This document shows positions 1 through 12,990 of a DNA stretch of 64,000 bases, piece after piece. The first letter of the stretch is position 1; each line of letters begins with the position of its first letter. Origin of the DNA: Epinephelus fuscoguttatus (Eukaryota; Chordata; Actinopteri; Perciformes; Serranidae); contig NC_064760.1 of NCBI RefSeq assembly GCF_011397635.1, forward strand, positions 30,558,856 to 30,622,855, written 5' to 3'. The notes under the pieces were generated by a model. That model saw only the letters and a list, made by a program, of their open reading frames with translations. It searched no databases and was not told where the DNA came from. A program made the position numbers and the translations under genes.

Positions 1-530
1 AAATAGTTTTTAACTGGTTCTGAAACAGTCTTAATTTAATACTAATGTCACTGTATGACCCACATAAGAAAAGGACAAGCTCAGTGAGAAGACTGGCTAT
101 TTCTATGCAGATTTTCTTAATGACTTTCATCAGGTCCGATTCCCCGTGAAAATAGATGAAAGAATTTACGGAGGACCAAAGACGCCTATGTTACCAATGT
201 CCAAGGCAAAGTTTGCAGTAAGTAGTACTTGAGCCAATTAAAGGAAGCACAAGATTTCTTTTAGAGAATTTATTCTTTATGTTATATTTTGTGGTTATAG
301 CTGATGCTGGGCCAGGTTCAGCTAAGAGGAAGAGAAAAGAATTATCCAAAATGAATAGATAAATAAAAACTAAAAGGACAATGATCGAGCGCTGTAAAAA
401 CACGAGTTGTCTTTGGTCTGTCATTAAACAGATGGAGAAAATTGCAGGATTCAAAACCAATCCTGAACTGGCCCACTTCCTCATAGACAAGAATGTAATA
501 TGTCTATTTCATCAACCCAATCACCAGAAG
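1..530. other. Unassigned sequence at left edge
   Basis: AT-rich sequence without splice-flanked open frames or recognised repeats. Nothing supportable was seen. Confidence 0.4.
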
Positions 531-588
531 AGAAGAAGAAGAAGAAGAAGAAGAAGAAGAAGAAGAAGAAGAAGAAGAAGAAGAAGAT
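531..588 (+). repeat. (GAA)n microsatellite
   Basis: About 19 nearly pure AGA/GAA triplets, directly at the 3' tail of the adjoining minus-strand SINE. On the minus strand it reads (TTC)n. It probably grew from the SINE tail. Confidence 0.95.
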
Positions 589-896
589 TTACTTTATTAA
601 TCCTTAAAGGGAAATTGAATTTTTTCACTCTGTTGTCATACACACACACATGCACAAACAGGACATATACATGCATTAAATGGAGAGATTTCAGAGCAAG
701 GGAGCTGCCTTGGACAGGTGCCCCGAGCAGCTGGGGGTTCAGTGCCTTGCTCAAGGGCACCTCAGCAGTGTTCAGGCGGTGAACTGGCACCTCCCAGCAA
801 CCAGTCCATATTTCATACTTGGATGAGATGGGGACTTGGGCTGGTGACCCTCTGGTTCCTAACCCAAATCCCTATGGACTGAGCTACCACCACCCC
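589..896 (-). mobile_element. tRNA-derived SINE, minus strand
   Basis: Read on the minus strand from 896, the head resembles a tRNA promoter: a box-A-like TGGTAGCTCAGTCCATAGGG, then a degenerate box B around CCAGCCCAAGTCCC. The body contains the common teleost segment meaning 'GGGGTTCAGTGCCTTGCTCAAGG' on the plus strand at about 733-755. The tail is an A/T-rich stretch followed by the GAA microsatellite. I do not know the family name for certain. Target duplications were not resolved. Confidence 0.7.
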
Positions 897-2637
897 AAAA
901 CCACCAATGTTTGCATTGTACATTTCTGCAAACCATGGATCGTGGTTATGTTACATTCGTACATTACTTTGTCATGAATACACTGAACGTTTCTGAACAA
1001 CACTGTGGTGACAGTGCAGTTAGGTCTAAGCAAAAAAAACTCTTGGCCATGGTCAGAAAAGGATCTTTCTCTTTTGCAGTCAAAAGTGTGTCCTAGCACA
1101 TGTGTATTTACCTCCATCAGGGTATCTAACTATGTCCGTAAGCTCCGAAATTCTCATTTACATATACATTGCAACCGGTGTCTCATCATGCACGTGCAGC
1201 ATCTTGAAAATACAGGTACTTACAGGGACATACTTGAGAAATACGGAATTGTCTTTCGCATTTTCACTTGTTGGTTTCCGGTTTCCGCCTGCAGGTAGAG
1301 TGACGAAAAGCAGCAGCAAGCAGGCTAGTCACAAGTGCCAGTGCATTTGGAAAAAGGCAAAAAGGCAACGTGACTGGTGATTTCAAAAAACGAGGGTCAA
1401 CATCAGGGTAGCCTTTCCCAGGTGGAGAGAGCTGCTGAAGGAGAATCACAGCTAACAGCGGCTTACAGCTGTTAGCGCTGTTAGTGCTGTTAGCGACGCA
1501 GTGTTGCAAGGAGAGGGATGAGGTGTGTGAGGTTAAGCCACTTGTCAGTTGTCAAAAGACAAGACGTGATTGGTTTGTACTTCCATTGTCAACTCGCATG
1601 GCATGTGTCTGTGCAGGAGCCTGAATGAATACTCCATGAAGTATCAGATGACAGGGTTTCATCAATGTTATCATAGCTTTTTGGTACACAGCAGCTACCG
1701 TTGTTGCAATACACATTTGAAACAGTGAAGCACTAGAGTGCGTTATCCGTTTGAATGCAATATACGATCTCAACACTAGATGGGAGAAATTCCTACACAG
1801 TGCCTGTTAAAGATGCGTATGTATGGTGGCACAAAAACGGACGGAAAAGCAGGGACGGGTCGGTGAAAAACATCCAGATTAGTGGCTCAAACGCTGCTGG
1901 GAAATGCTGTGAAGGAGCACTAAAACAAACACTGGTGGAAACGTTTGGATTGCAAAAACATAAATTGCAAACATTTTCTTCTGGCAAATGGGCTGGTTTT
2001 ATTCACGAACAACTTTGCACAACATGGTTTTAAACGAATATATAAATTTAGGTCGGTGGTTAAAAAAGAGTTTCCTTTGGTCACCATCATCAGTTATTAA
2101 TCTTACATAGTCACAAATAGATGCATTGCCTCATTGTTATACATCCTGCACGGCTGTGTTTAAGAAAGAAATTTGGATTATATGTATAAGTTGCCTTTTT
2201 CTGACCTTCAGCCTCCAAACACTTGTTGTTCACAACTTGACTGCATCTATTAGGGTCACTGAGTATTTGAACACAGTGCAGAGCTTCAGTGCCTGTAATG
2301 ACAATCATGTTGTATCTGAAGTGTGAGGACAGTCGCGATCTGGTTGCCACAGATGGTTGCGTGACAGCTGGAGTGATATGTTTTTTATTTTTACATCTAA
2401 TCTGTCTCGTTTCAGAGGTATTAGGAATCTGTTTCATGTTTATGTTGCGTAAAGGCACTGTCTCCGTTTGGTGACACTGTCCAGAAAATAGACAAGTATG
2501 CTTTGACAGGAGTAATGCTCATTCACTTTGACTGCTGTACTGTAAACATACAGAAAGCAGACATGTGTTCTGAGTTGGGACCCCTGGGGCTCTGGCAAGT
2601 GATCAACCAATGAAACCACAACAGAGAGGCCAGGCTG

Positions 2638-2640
<3 letters not shown>
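897..2640. other. Gene-free stretch
   Basis: No splice-flanked frame, RNA gene or recognised transposon. Only a short run of GCTGTTAGCG-like direct repeats at about 1466-1495. Confidence 0.4.
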
Positions 2641-2718
<78 letters not shown>

Positions 2719-2735
2719 TGTGTGCATGCGCATGC

Positions 2736-2761
<26 letters not shown>
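2641..2761 (+). repeat. (TG)n microsatellite, long
   Basis: About 120 bp of TG repeats with a short interruption around 2715-2735 (CGCG and GCATGCGCATGCG, prone to Z-DNA). The open frames that run through it are artefacts of the repeat. Confidence 0.95.
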
Positions 2762-2766
<5 letters not shown>

Positions 2767-3375
2767 GGGGGTCACTTCACTGGAGGGAAGGCTTCTGTAA
2801 CAGCAATTAATGTAACTAGTTTACAGACTCCTTATAGTACTTTACGGGAAGCATGTGGGTGTAATTCGGCTAAAAGTTCAGGCTCAGTTGTGGAAAGATG
2901 CTGGACAATAACTTCCAAGTGACCTAAACATAGACTTCAAAAAACATCCTCTCTATTCACACTCACACACTGGGTTTGTTGTTGTCAAATGTGTGGCAAC
3001 ACGGCAATGTTCACACTGCAGATAAAAGTGGCCCCAACCTGGAATTTTCTCCTCAAATCCTTTCAACCAGAACGAAAACAAAATCAATTTTGCATTTCAA
3101 ACATTCTCTTTTTGTGGTCCGTGATTCGATACATATCTTACATGTGGAAGTCGTGACTTTGATGGTACTCCAGTGCATAATTTCTCATGACTCCACACTG
3201 GCATTTGAGGAAAAAACACTGCTGTAATGGAGGTGTCTGACTGCATCATTATTTTTGGAATGGACTTTGGAATTTTGTCTTGATGCCAAAAAGAAAAACA
3301 AAACAAACAAACATGCAAGAACAGCTCCAAGTGGTGTGACTGGTGTAAAAAGTGATGAGTAAACATTGCAAGGTT

Positions 3376-3472
3376 AAAGAGGAACAGTTTGATATTTTGG
3401 GAAATGTGTTTATTTGCTTTCTTGCCAAAAGTTAGTTGAGATGATTAACACCACTTGTATCAGTCTTCTCAT
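3376..3472 (+). repeat. Dispersed teleost repeat fragment (TTAAAGGAACAG type)
   Basis: Begins GTTAAAGAGGAACAGTTTGA and continues with TTTTGGGAAATGTG and TTAGTTGAGATGATTAACACC. The same consensus appears at 20284-20590 and 27052-27314, and in reverse at about 21836-21920, so it is a dispersed family. It abuts the left TTAA of the next element. Confidence 0.6.
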
Positions 3473-3476
3473 TTAA

Positions 3477-4797
3477 AGGGACAGTTCACCCCAAAATCAA
3501 AATATGTACCGTAAAACTTCAATGAAAGTGCCAATTAAACACCCAGTCCCTTTTACTAGTGCGGAGTGGCTATATGTTTAGACAAGGTTTATGTTTATGT
3601 TTAGGCCTGTCTCAATTAGACGCCTGGTCTGATTGCCAAGCAGTTCATTTTTATAGATGTTCTTTGGATGTATAAAAGCAGATTGTTCACTACCCACTTG
3701 AGGTAATGTTAGCTAGCTGCTTAAATTGCACATACAAATATAAATGTTTAAACTTTTGTCAGTATGGAGATGCTACACATTGTTACCTCAGTTAATTTCA
3801 GTTTACTGAAACCATGAGCACCAGAGACCTTCCTTCAGTTTGCAATGGTCCACCGATCAAAAAGAATCAAAAGAATCAAATGGGTTTTTCATAAAAATTA
3901 ATCCATGTGGTGACTATTGTTTTAACAGGATAAAGTGGCGTTGTGTCGGTATGTCGGGTGTCGCTATCCTCAGGTGTTGTGAAACAAATGTTGTAACATA
4001 TCACATATATGTTATCAGAAGCCCAATTTTTATACAAGTAAAACAAAAAAGTTTTATTGTATTTCGCGTCTTTGACCCACAGTTTCGTGTAAAAGATTAA
4101 AGGCCTGTCCCTAATATAAGCCTGTTGAGTTAGTGATTTTGAATATTTGAATATTTGAAAAACTCAACATCAATGTCTCTTTCTAGGAATCATGACCTGT
4201 TTACTGAAGATAATCCACAGACCCTGTTGTGAGCAGTTTCATGTAGGATGTAGGAACCATGTCTACCGAACAACACCTGCCAACCGTATCACTGCGCAGA
4301 AGGAAACGTGCATGTACTCATAGATGAGAGGCTTTTGCTAATGAGCATAGTATGAGATATAAACATTATTGGCATCCACCTCAGCTGAGCTGTAACATTA
4401 GCTAGCTCAGTGGTGCAGGGTGAGCTAGCAGATGCACTTCTATGCAAATGCACGCTTCCTTCTGCATGGTGATTCGGTTGGCAGGTGTATTTCGGTGGAA
4501 AGAAAATAGTTCCTAAATCAAACTGCTCACAACAAGGTCTGTGGATTATCTTGAGTAACTGAGTCATGTTATTTGGAAAGAAACATCACTGCTGAGTTTT
4601 TCAAATGTATTTTCTTAGCACTTTGAGCACCACAAGGCGAGTGCCATCTAGTTCCATTATATTCGAGAGAAGGCAGACATCTCTGCGGCCAATATCTCCA
4701 ACACTGAGCAGCTTACACCAAAACAACTTGGATTGATAAAAAGCACCACAGGTTAGAGGAAAAATATGTATTTTTAATTTTCGGGTGAACTGTCCCT
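3477..4797. mobile_element. Fold-back MITE with TTAA target duplication
   Basis: Left end AGGGACAGTTCACCC and right end GGGTGAACTGTCCCT are perfect inverted repeats, flanked by TTAA at 3473-3476 and 4798-4801. TTAA targets fit Kolobok-like or piggyBac-like elements; the ends resemble the Angel-type MITEs of fish. The arms continue inward: about 4145-4345 is the inverted complement of about 4410-4615 (for example ATAATCCACAGACC against GGTCTGTGGATTAT). The left arm appears to be split by another dispersed repeat at about 3515-4125. No coding capacity. Confidence 0.8.
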
Positions 4798-4801
4798 TTA
4801 A

Positions 4802-7800
4802 CTCTCAGCAAGAAAATGGATACATATATTCCCAGAAAGGTTGGATTATTCCTGAAAAACTAGAATATATGCAACTTGAACGCTGAGCTCAATGCCACTG
4901 GTTACCAACCTGGTGGTCCCCTCCGCCATTTTGAGTCACCAAAGCATCACAGGGGGTTGCAAGGCCTTCTTGATTTTTTAAGGGATGTAAGAAAACTTTT
5001 CCTAAAAATATTCAGGTGGCCAATATCTCAGCATTTCATTCATTTCTGTGGAGAAAACTAAACTAAACTCTAGAGTTTAGTCACTTAATTTGTCATAAGA
5101 GAAGCCTATTAAGTATGTATGATTGTTAGTCAAACAAAAAGACATAATGCAGACAAAGAATCATAAAAGGCTCCTAAAAATATCTCAGATGCAACATTCA
5201 CAGGAAATAATCTGCTCAAAATTTTGGGAATTACTTGTTTTTCACAAACATCCTGCAGTTACCACATTCACTGTTTGGGTTAATTATACAGTTTATCACT
5301 TGTTCTGTACTGTTATTGTTATATTATTTCATTTTATCCATAAAGTATGTCACTTAGTCAGAGGTCGTCAGTTTGCTCAATGACAGAAAAGGGGTTCCTT
5401 AAGGAAAAAGGTTGTGAACCACTGCTCTATGCAATAAACTTCACACTCATGCCATGTGTTTATCCTTTAATGTTGTCATCTGACATTAGAGGTTCAGTTC
5501 AAACTGATGCAGGACATGGCCGCAAAAACATAATGTGAACAGTCTGACAAAATCAAAGCAGTAAATCAAAGCTGTGCATAGAGTCTCGCAGTGTAAACAT
5601 AACGTATAAAACCACTCAGAGGAGAAAGAGCATGAGAAGGGAGCAGTGTTCGGCTGGGAGAAGGAGAAGCTGTGAAATATCAAATACCAAAAGTCTTCGA
5701 GGAACCTGAAGATGATATGTTAGTTTCTAAATCTGGCTCCGTTTATGACTGTGCACATTTGTGTATGTGTGTGCGTGCGTGCATATGCATGTTAATGGTG
5801 TCAGGTGGTGAAAACCTTGTATCTCCTGCATGTTGACTTTGTGGGAGCCGCATTTAAGAAAAACATGCTTGTTTTAGTAGGATGACAGTGCATGTTTGGC
5901 CTCATCCAGCAGCGTTTTATGAGTCCAAGGAGTTGAGAAACTGTCTCAACTCATTAAAGAGCATGTAAACTTGATGCTTTGCACTGCGAGTGTGCGTACT
6001 GCAACAGAAAAACACGCAATTTTTGCAACATGGAGCTGCAAAAATTCTCCTCTCTCTCCCCCATTAATGCACTCCTTGGTGTGTTAACTCACCTGACTCG
6101 TGAAAAGAGAGGTTTTACTGGCCCAGCTCAGCAGGCAAACTCTGGGCTCTGATTCCAACCGGCGTGAAAGCGCCACATCTCAGACCCTCACTTAACTTGC
6201 CTCAAACAATGTGCTATTATAGAGTTTGCTCTGTATGGGTTATATTGCTAGAGCACTGGCAGATTACAAAGTGCTCCGTCTCATTACTGTCCATATAAGC
6301 CCGCAGGCCTCGCCAGCACAAAGGAGTGATTGAGTGATAAGGGGAAAGAGATGGCCCGTAGCTGCCCATGAGAGCCCTCACCTTGGCTGCTCTAGCCTCG
6401 ATGAGGACAGAGGTGATGTCATCATGGCTAGAGACACAGGGGTCGACCCCTCTGATAGGTGGGCATGCTGGGACAAAAGAGAGCACATGGGATACAAAGG
6501 CCCCATTTAATGAGAGTGAGACATGAGGCCAGAGCGGACTCCGTGGGTGGCACATAGTGTCATAGCTGCTGAAAAGACCGGTGAGCAATTAATCATCTGA
6601 TTCAAGAACTGGGCAAAGGGCTTATTATGTAAGGTCAGTTTAGACAGCTTCATTGAGGCGAAGGGAGCCTTTCTGGGTTACACTTCTATTTAATCACACT
6701 GATGCCCTAAAATGTCCTTGATCCCATAATATTGGATCCAGGGATGCTATATTTATCGTGATGTTCAGGTCCAGCAATTGTGCAACATAATATGACACAC
6801 TTACCCCTCATTAGAGATGAAGGGTCCTTTGTGGCAGCCTGACAATCATTAAAACTTCTCCCCTGGCTTGGCTTGTTTACTCTGTGGTAATTACCAGGTG
6901 ATTGTGTAGCCCGTGACCCACATTCAGAGTCAGGTCAGCCAAGACATGGGGGATAATTGACAATATTCAGAGAAGTGCACGTAGAGAAAGAGTGTTAGAG
7001 TGGATAGTCATTTGTTCCTGCCTCATTAGACTGTGTTAGAAGACAAGCTGGCTCACAGTATTCTTGCAGTGGAACAATACCCCTTTCCAATGCAAGACCA
7101 AAAACGTGGTCTTCTGGTGTGTAAATGTGTTTGAGAGGGCATGTGGCTGCCTCATTTATCTGTTTATGCATTTGTTTATTTGCTCGCTGGTAATATGGAA
7201 AATAAATGAATAAACTGACTGTGTAATGTATATGTCTTCGAGGTGAGCTCATTTGACCCAATCTAGCCCTTTGAAGCATTTTTGGACTGGCAGGGCTCTT
7301 TGGCTCCACCCGTTTCACCTGTCCAAGTGAGTACACCACTTCTCCTGGCAGCGCTCCTACCATGACAGAAACAAATGACTGACTGCCTCCTTAAAACACA
7401 CACACATAAAACTTCTGCCCCATCTTGAAACCTTCCCCATTAACCTGGTCTCACTCCCAACTCGTTAAATACCAACGCTTGGTCAGCAGCTCTCGGCATC
7501 ACACAGAGACACACTGAGGCAACTGCCATAAAGCAAGAAAGTCTGCACAGGGTGGGTGGCATAGTGTGGTGGATGAGTAGCACTCACAACTTTCACCCAG
7601 AGGACTGCTGCTGGCGTCCTGTATGAAACCTCTGCTGTGTTCATACCACTGGCGTCACAGCAACAGACTACAAGTCATTTTCAATGGAAGCCGGTGACAT
7701 GAAGCTACAAACTGATGCCCGACATGCTTAAATAAAAGCTGAGCTGGCCTCAACTTTCTTGCTCCAATGACACGGTGAGGCGTCAAAACAAACCATATGT

Positions 7801-9321
7801 GGTTGTTCCTAGCTGTGGTACTGCAATGGAGCAGCAGAATGTGATGCTAAAATGGGGCTCAGACATTTTTTCTGACCAAGTACAACCTTTAGATGATGTT
7901 CAGTCAAGGCGCTTTGTGGCAACAGACAATGAGACTATGTCAATGAGCGCTTGAGCTACACTTCAACCGTGCATTTCCTGTGAAAACAGAAACTTATTTT
8001 GAAAAGACCGAATGCAAATAACATGCATAAATTGACATGCCATCCCTGAGTGCTCTACCATTCACTGGCTGTAGCATCACTTTAATCAGCTTATGAATAT
8101 GGTTCTGCAGATCTGCTAATGCTACTCATTGTGTTTATTATGTGATTATCACCACAAAGCAACACTGGGCCTAAACACAACCAATAAAAGCTAATGCTAG
8201 ACCAACCTGTGAAAAACGAATAGATGGCACGCCCCCAACATCGCTAAGGCTGCCAAACTAAATTCAGTTTTGGAGTGCTCTCAGATTTCTGTCACATAAG
8301 ACACCATGAGGTCTCGACTGCCCTATGTCAATTCTGGTCTGTTTATTATAAGGCGTCCACACAAGAAGATGGACCTCCTGAGCAAAGTTGGGAACAGTCA
8401 CAACTTTTTAGTCCTTTAAAACAAGAAGTAAACAACTCAATGAAGCCTAAAACATTAGACTCAAAATACTGAATGTAATAAAATGCAACCATGATATTGT
8501 TGACCGCTTGCAGGTGAGGAGCTGTAGTGGGATGGTGAATGAGGCTGTGTGAAATGTTTGGGTGATCGCAGCCAAATGTAACACTTGTTTTGGGTTGCAT
8601 CATGCACTTTGAAACTGCGAACCAGCTGCTAAAAAAAGAAGCTAAAAATAACAATATTTGATTTCCATTTCACCAACTGGTCAACTTAGTTTCGTGTGGG
8701 TGGGTATGAGTTATAAGAAGTCGGATTATGAGAGAGAAATATCCAAACTCTTATTTGTGTCTGTGATTATCCAGTGCTCCTCAGACACATGTTGGACCCT
8801 GTAAAACTATGCATTAGTGAGCAATAATAAGCCTTTTAGGTAGCTCATTAGAAAAGTGTTATTTGACATGACACATGATTGGAGAGCATTGTTTCTATAC
8901 TGGCGCCTGTGTCTACAGAAAATACCATTGGACTCTTTTGATGATAATATTACAGCCTTATATAAGACTACCTGTTTGTAAAGAATGAAGCGTTTTTTAT
9001 TGTACTGATGAGAAGTGCATTTAGCATTTTATTTTCCTTGTCTGGAAGGAACTATTTTCTGATAGTGGTATAAATAAAGCACATGATATACTGTATTTAG
9101 AATAGTTGAGGTTAATTAGCCAGCCCATGAATTAGTGGTTGGGTCCAGATCAAACCAACATGTCACAGATGCTTGTGAACCTCAGTGCCATGAGGTTACA
9201 ATTGTAGGATGTTTTGGGATATTTGTTGTTTACGATGTGTGTTCTACAGTTAGGGGTAATTGATTGCTGTGATGGTGTGTGTTGGAACATGTTGTATTTT
9301 TCCGTAAGGCCAGCGGCTGAT
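4802..9321. other. Gene-free stretch with possible conserved non-coding sequence
   Basis: No gene was recognised. A short GT-rich run lies at about 5758-5785. Sequence at about 6590-6990 is repeat-free, with homeobox-like AATTA/TAAT cores and balanced composition, which is how conserved enhancers often look; this is inference. The segment around 7440-8230 resembles dispersed repeat DNA that I cannot name. Confidence 0.3.
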
Positions 9322-9366
9322 GGGGGGTGGGGGTGGGGGGGGGTGGGGGGGGGTGGGGGGGGGGGC
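9322..9366 (+). repeat. G-rich simple repeat, G-quadruplex-prone
   Basis: Repeated GGGGTGGGGGG units ending in a run of about 12 G. Several runs of five or more G in 45 bp meet the formal pattern for a G-quadruplex on the plus strand. Confidence 0.85.
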
Positions 9367-9734
9367 GCTGCTGCAGAAGATGAAAAGTCCTAGGACCGTC
9401 CAACCTTCCCAGGAATTCCCAGAATTCCAGTTCCTAATTATGACATCCGCAGAGAGCAGAGGCCCAACACCCCCCCACTCTATCACCCCAACACCCATTA
9501 CAAACACACACTTGCGTGAACACATGCACGCACAAACACGTGCACACATTCCAATTACCCCTCTGCGAGCATCATCGCAGATGAAAGACGGAAAGTGATG
9601 GGGAAATGGATGAAGAGCCTTGGAGGAAAAAGAGGAAGATAAGAGGGCAAAGGAAGGAAAAGGTAGTGTGTGTGAAAGAGAATGGCTTAAAGCTGAGGGT
9701 TCAGTCTTTGCTCTTTGCCTTTCTGTCTCTGCAG

Positions 9735-9818
9735 GCATTTCAAAAGGTATGGCGAGCATACCTCAACTTGGCCAAGTTCCTGGAGGTCTTTGGGATCAAG
9801 TAACAGGTCTTTTTAAAG
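9735..9818 (+). CDS. Candidate orphan exon with ATG, possible small protein (unrecognised)
   Basis: A long pyrimidine tract ending in CTCTGCAG stands just before 9735, and AAAG|GTGAGA follows 9818, so both splice sites are near consensus. The one frame open across the whole 84 bp contains an ATG at 9749 in a fair context. It encodes 23 codons (starts MASIPQLGQV, ends VTGLFK) plus 1 nt. The other two frames stop inside the segment. The peptide is amphipathic with a Gly-Gly-Leu-Trp turn. I do not recognise the protein and could not find a partner exon, so this may be a first coding exon of a small gene, an exon of a longer gene extending beyond what I can see, or a chance match. Confidence 0.3.
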
Positions 9819-10540
9819 GTGAGAAAATTCAGAATATCCTTACATGAGGGTTTAATGCTGCATATTATCTTAACAGCAAGCTTACACCCTGCAAAATCAT
9901 AACTCATGATAGCTGGAAACTTTTTTTTGTCTAAACATTTGCATCCATCCACCCTGGCACTGGGCGGATGAAACTGATGACAATTTCAATATATTTCTAC
10001 TAGAATGAACAAACTATACTTTATAATGCTTTAAGCTATTGAGCTAAACAAGGCTAATCTCAGCTGTCATATAGTGCGCACTGTATGTCTTATAATTAAA
10101 AAACACCCCTTTTTCTTTTTTTTTTACTAGAAATTAAAGCTGCAAAAATATTTGAATAATTTTGGCCACTTGGGGGCAGCAGAAACAAGCTCTGAACACA
10201 ATTTTATACATATTACTACCTGTTAACTTGTAGGGCGGACTTGTCAGCATACAGTTGGTTATCTGCACATCCAGCATTAGCAGAAACATTAGCATTTATA
10301 TGGACTTGTGTTTCTGGTCACCGTAACACCTCTTTCTAATGTTCAGGAAGCGAGCGAACTCTGGTGAATGGAGTGCGAAAAATTGTCCAGATATATACAG
10401 GGTGAGAGGTTTTTCAAGCAAGCGACATGTCACTTAGCCTGTCTGCTGACAACAGGCAGCTTAGAAAATCTTCATTGGGAAAAACTGAAACAGACGTTCA
10501 CTCATTTGCTTATTCGCATTGCACCGAGTTAGGCGGAATT

Positions 10541-11392
10541 TATACTTCTGCGTTGAATTGGCACGGTAGCTACTAACCTGACATGTACATCCCCACAAAT
10601 ATAATGACACAGCGCAGCGTTGCATATCTCCTGTCTATTTTTGTAAGTTGAAACCATTTCCCTCAGTGGAAACAAAGCTTTTATTTACTTGTATTTCACA
10701 GATAAGAAACAATAAATTGTGTAGATAATAAAGCCTCCACAAAATAGCATTTTAAGTCTTGTGTGTGATTTATCCTTCAGGGATTTATACCTTGGGATTT
10801 ATCCTGGCATCATATGAGCAGAGGAAATCTCTGCTTGTGGCTAGTGCTAATTTATACAATGTAAAATGCCATAGGCTTGTGCTAATAACATTAGCATGTT
10901 ACATTTGTTTGGAAAACCTGTTTAGTATAAAACTGCTGTTTTGTCGGTGAACCTTGTGAGTTGTGATGGAGCGAAATTATGTACCGTTACCTTTGTTACA
11001 TGTTGCTGTTGTCCCTGACTTCATATGAGAGGAGGAAAAGATTGCGAGCTGCTAGGCTGATTTATACAATGTAAAATGCCATAGCCTTGTGCAAATAACA
11101 TTTGCAAGTTGCATTTGTGAGGAAAATGTGTCCAGATTAAAGTGCTTGTCTTTGAATGCTGCCAGTTTTCATGAAGCAAATTTGTGTACTTGTATTTGAA
11201 ATTGTCGCAATTAAGCCATGTTTAGTGTGTGTTTAATGTGTGTTTTGAATCAACTAAACTTTACAGCACTTCACAGAAATGTCCGCCGCTGACTAATGTT
11301 TTGGAGGTGTAACTGCAGAGTGACACAGGCACATCACCGTACAAATATTTGGTCACAATGGTGTAGGCTATGGCGTAGGGTAGGCCTACAAA
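10541..11392. repeat. Unnamed interspersed repeat, copy 1
   Basis: Aligns along its length with 25604-26412, for example the shared block ACCATTTCCCTCAGTGGAAA and the shared TTGGAGGTGTAACT near the right end. It has an internal direct duplication: the CATATGAG...TTTATACAATG...CATTTG unit at about 10811 recurs 211 bp later at about 11022. The left end has a TACGCTGTAGCCT-like motif (clear in copy 2) and the right end has GTGTAGGCTATGGCGTAGGG, suggesting decayed inverted termini of a non-autonomous DNA transposon. Confidence 0.65.
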
Positions 11393-12990
11393 TCCCGCTT
11401 TAGAAAGAGGTGTAGCAAGTACAACTCCAAAACTTTGTTTCTGGCCTCTATCAATTCTTCAGGGAAGGATCTGGCTCATTAGTGTCTAAATGCTCCACGT
11501 GCAGTGAGAGAGAGTGTAAATTGGGGCTAGAAAACCAAAACAATGAGCTGAAAGAGGTTAAAATGCTCTCCAGAGATGAAGGGAGTCACAGAGGAAGGTG
11601 ATAATTGTCGTGGATTCATCACTATGAATGATCACGTTCACATACGAGAAGTCTTGTTATCCACTGTTACCAAAAAGTATTGCTAATAGTGGCTTTATGC
11701 AGGAAAAAATATTCAGATTCCTTAAAAAACTTACTTTCTAGCCATCAAGCCTCTTGTTCCCACATTTGCCATCCACATCAAGCAGTATCGGGCTGGTTAA
11801 CTGGGTTGTCAGCCTGGCTTTACGTACAGCCTCTTCATTTCATGTGCCAGAAGTGCTTTGGGACACAAATTCTCTGGTGTGAGTCGTGGGAGGTATGAAC
11901 TGAGTGCTGGTGTTTCTGTTTGCTCTGTACATTTTGTTCCTTGGGGAAATCTCACTGATTAAGTGCTACTATTTTGACAATATGTCAACTCACAGGGAGT
12001 GAAGATGAATTTATGTGCTTGGCGGTTCTGTAAACAGCATTGCTGACCAACATGTTCCCAACCTCATCCCAATGCCGTCTGAAAAAAAATAGGGTCAGTA
12101 GACTGCCTATTTTAGTGCTGCTGTCAGACTGTAAAACTGTAATGAATCGTTTTAATTAAAAACCATGAAGTGCCCTCTCTTTTTTCTTTTTTAATTTCTC
12201 TCCTAAATAAATCCCTGGTGTGAGCATCAGTGAGTGTGCATGAATTCTCTATGACACAAATATACCAATTCCTAAAATGCATATGTATGTTTCTTTATTT
12301 TTAGGATCGAGCCCCTGGCCAGACCACTGTGTGAGTCGCTGTGGGGACAGAAGGGCCCTTTATTAGAGATGGCACACAGGGGTCCTTCATAAGGCCCACA
12401 TGGGCACTTTATAACATCTGACATAAGCATTTGAGAGTGTGGTTACCAATGCTTGTGGTTGATGCATGGCTGATTGAGTTCAGTCTTATGGGGTTGGAAG
12501 GCTCGCTCTTACTCACTTTCTCTCCCCTCTCCGCTGCCCTTCAACTGAGAGAAAGAGAAAGAAACAGACAGGGTAAACATACAAGCAGAAGAAGGAGAAA
12601 GGGAAAAATCAAAATCTAGAGATGCTGGACCAAAAACACACAGAAGCAGTTGGATAAACACCATGAACTTCATATAAAAGCTCTGAGGGGGCTCACAAGA
12701 AAAAGTGCTACTAATCATTGTGAGCCAATGCTATATTAGTCTGCATCAGAGGTGCTGGCTGACTTTATTCATGTGTTATACAAAGCAATTCCAAACACCA
12801 TGGGTGTTTTCTGATCCTCTGCCCCTGTTGGCATCTTTGTTGCTGCTTTCCGGACAAAAACTACATATGGTAGTCACAAAAATGATTCACATCTCCATTT
12901 CTGATCTGACACCTCTGTGGTTAAGGTTTGGATTTGGTTCCTTTAACTTGTTAAGGTTTTGAGGAAGATCATGAATTGGATTGAAACAAG
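11393..12990. other. Gene-free stretch
   Basis: Nothing recognised apart from purine-rich patches (about 12545-12615). Confidence 0.35.

Noticed and set aside
521..790. Arginine- or leucine-rich open frames on both strands
   Set aside because: Generated by the (GAA)n microsatellite and the adjoining SINE; no splice sites or conservation.
589..896. tRNA-like box A/box B as a tRNA gene
   Set aside because: No complete cloverleaf; part of a SINE head. The same applies to the heads at 57425 and 58274.
2440..2810. His-Thr and Cys-Val repeat frames
   Set aside because: Read-through of the (TG)n microsatellite.
9250..9759. 169-codon minus-strand open frame, long for this window
   Set aside because: Low-complexity composition (proline run from the poly(G) tract, Ser/Phe runs) and no domain; overlaps the candidate plus-strand exon.
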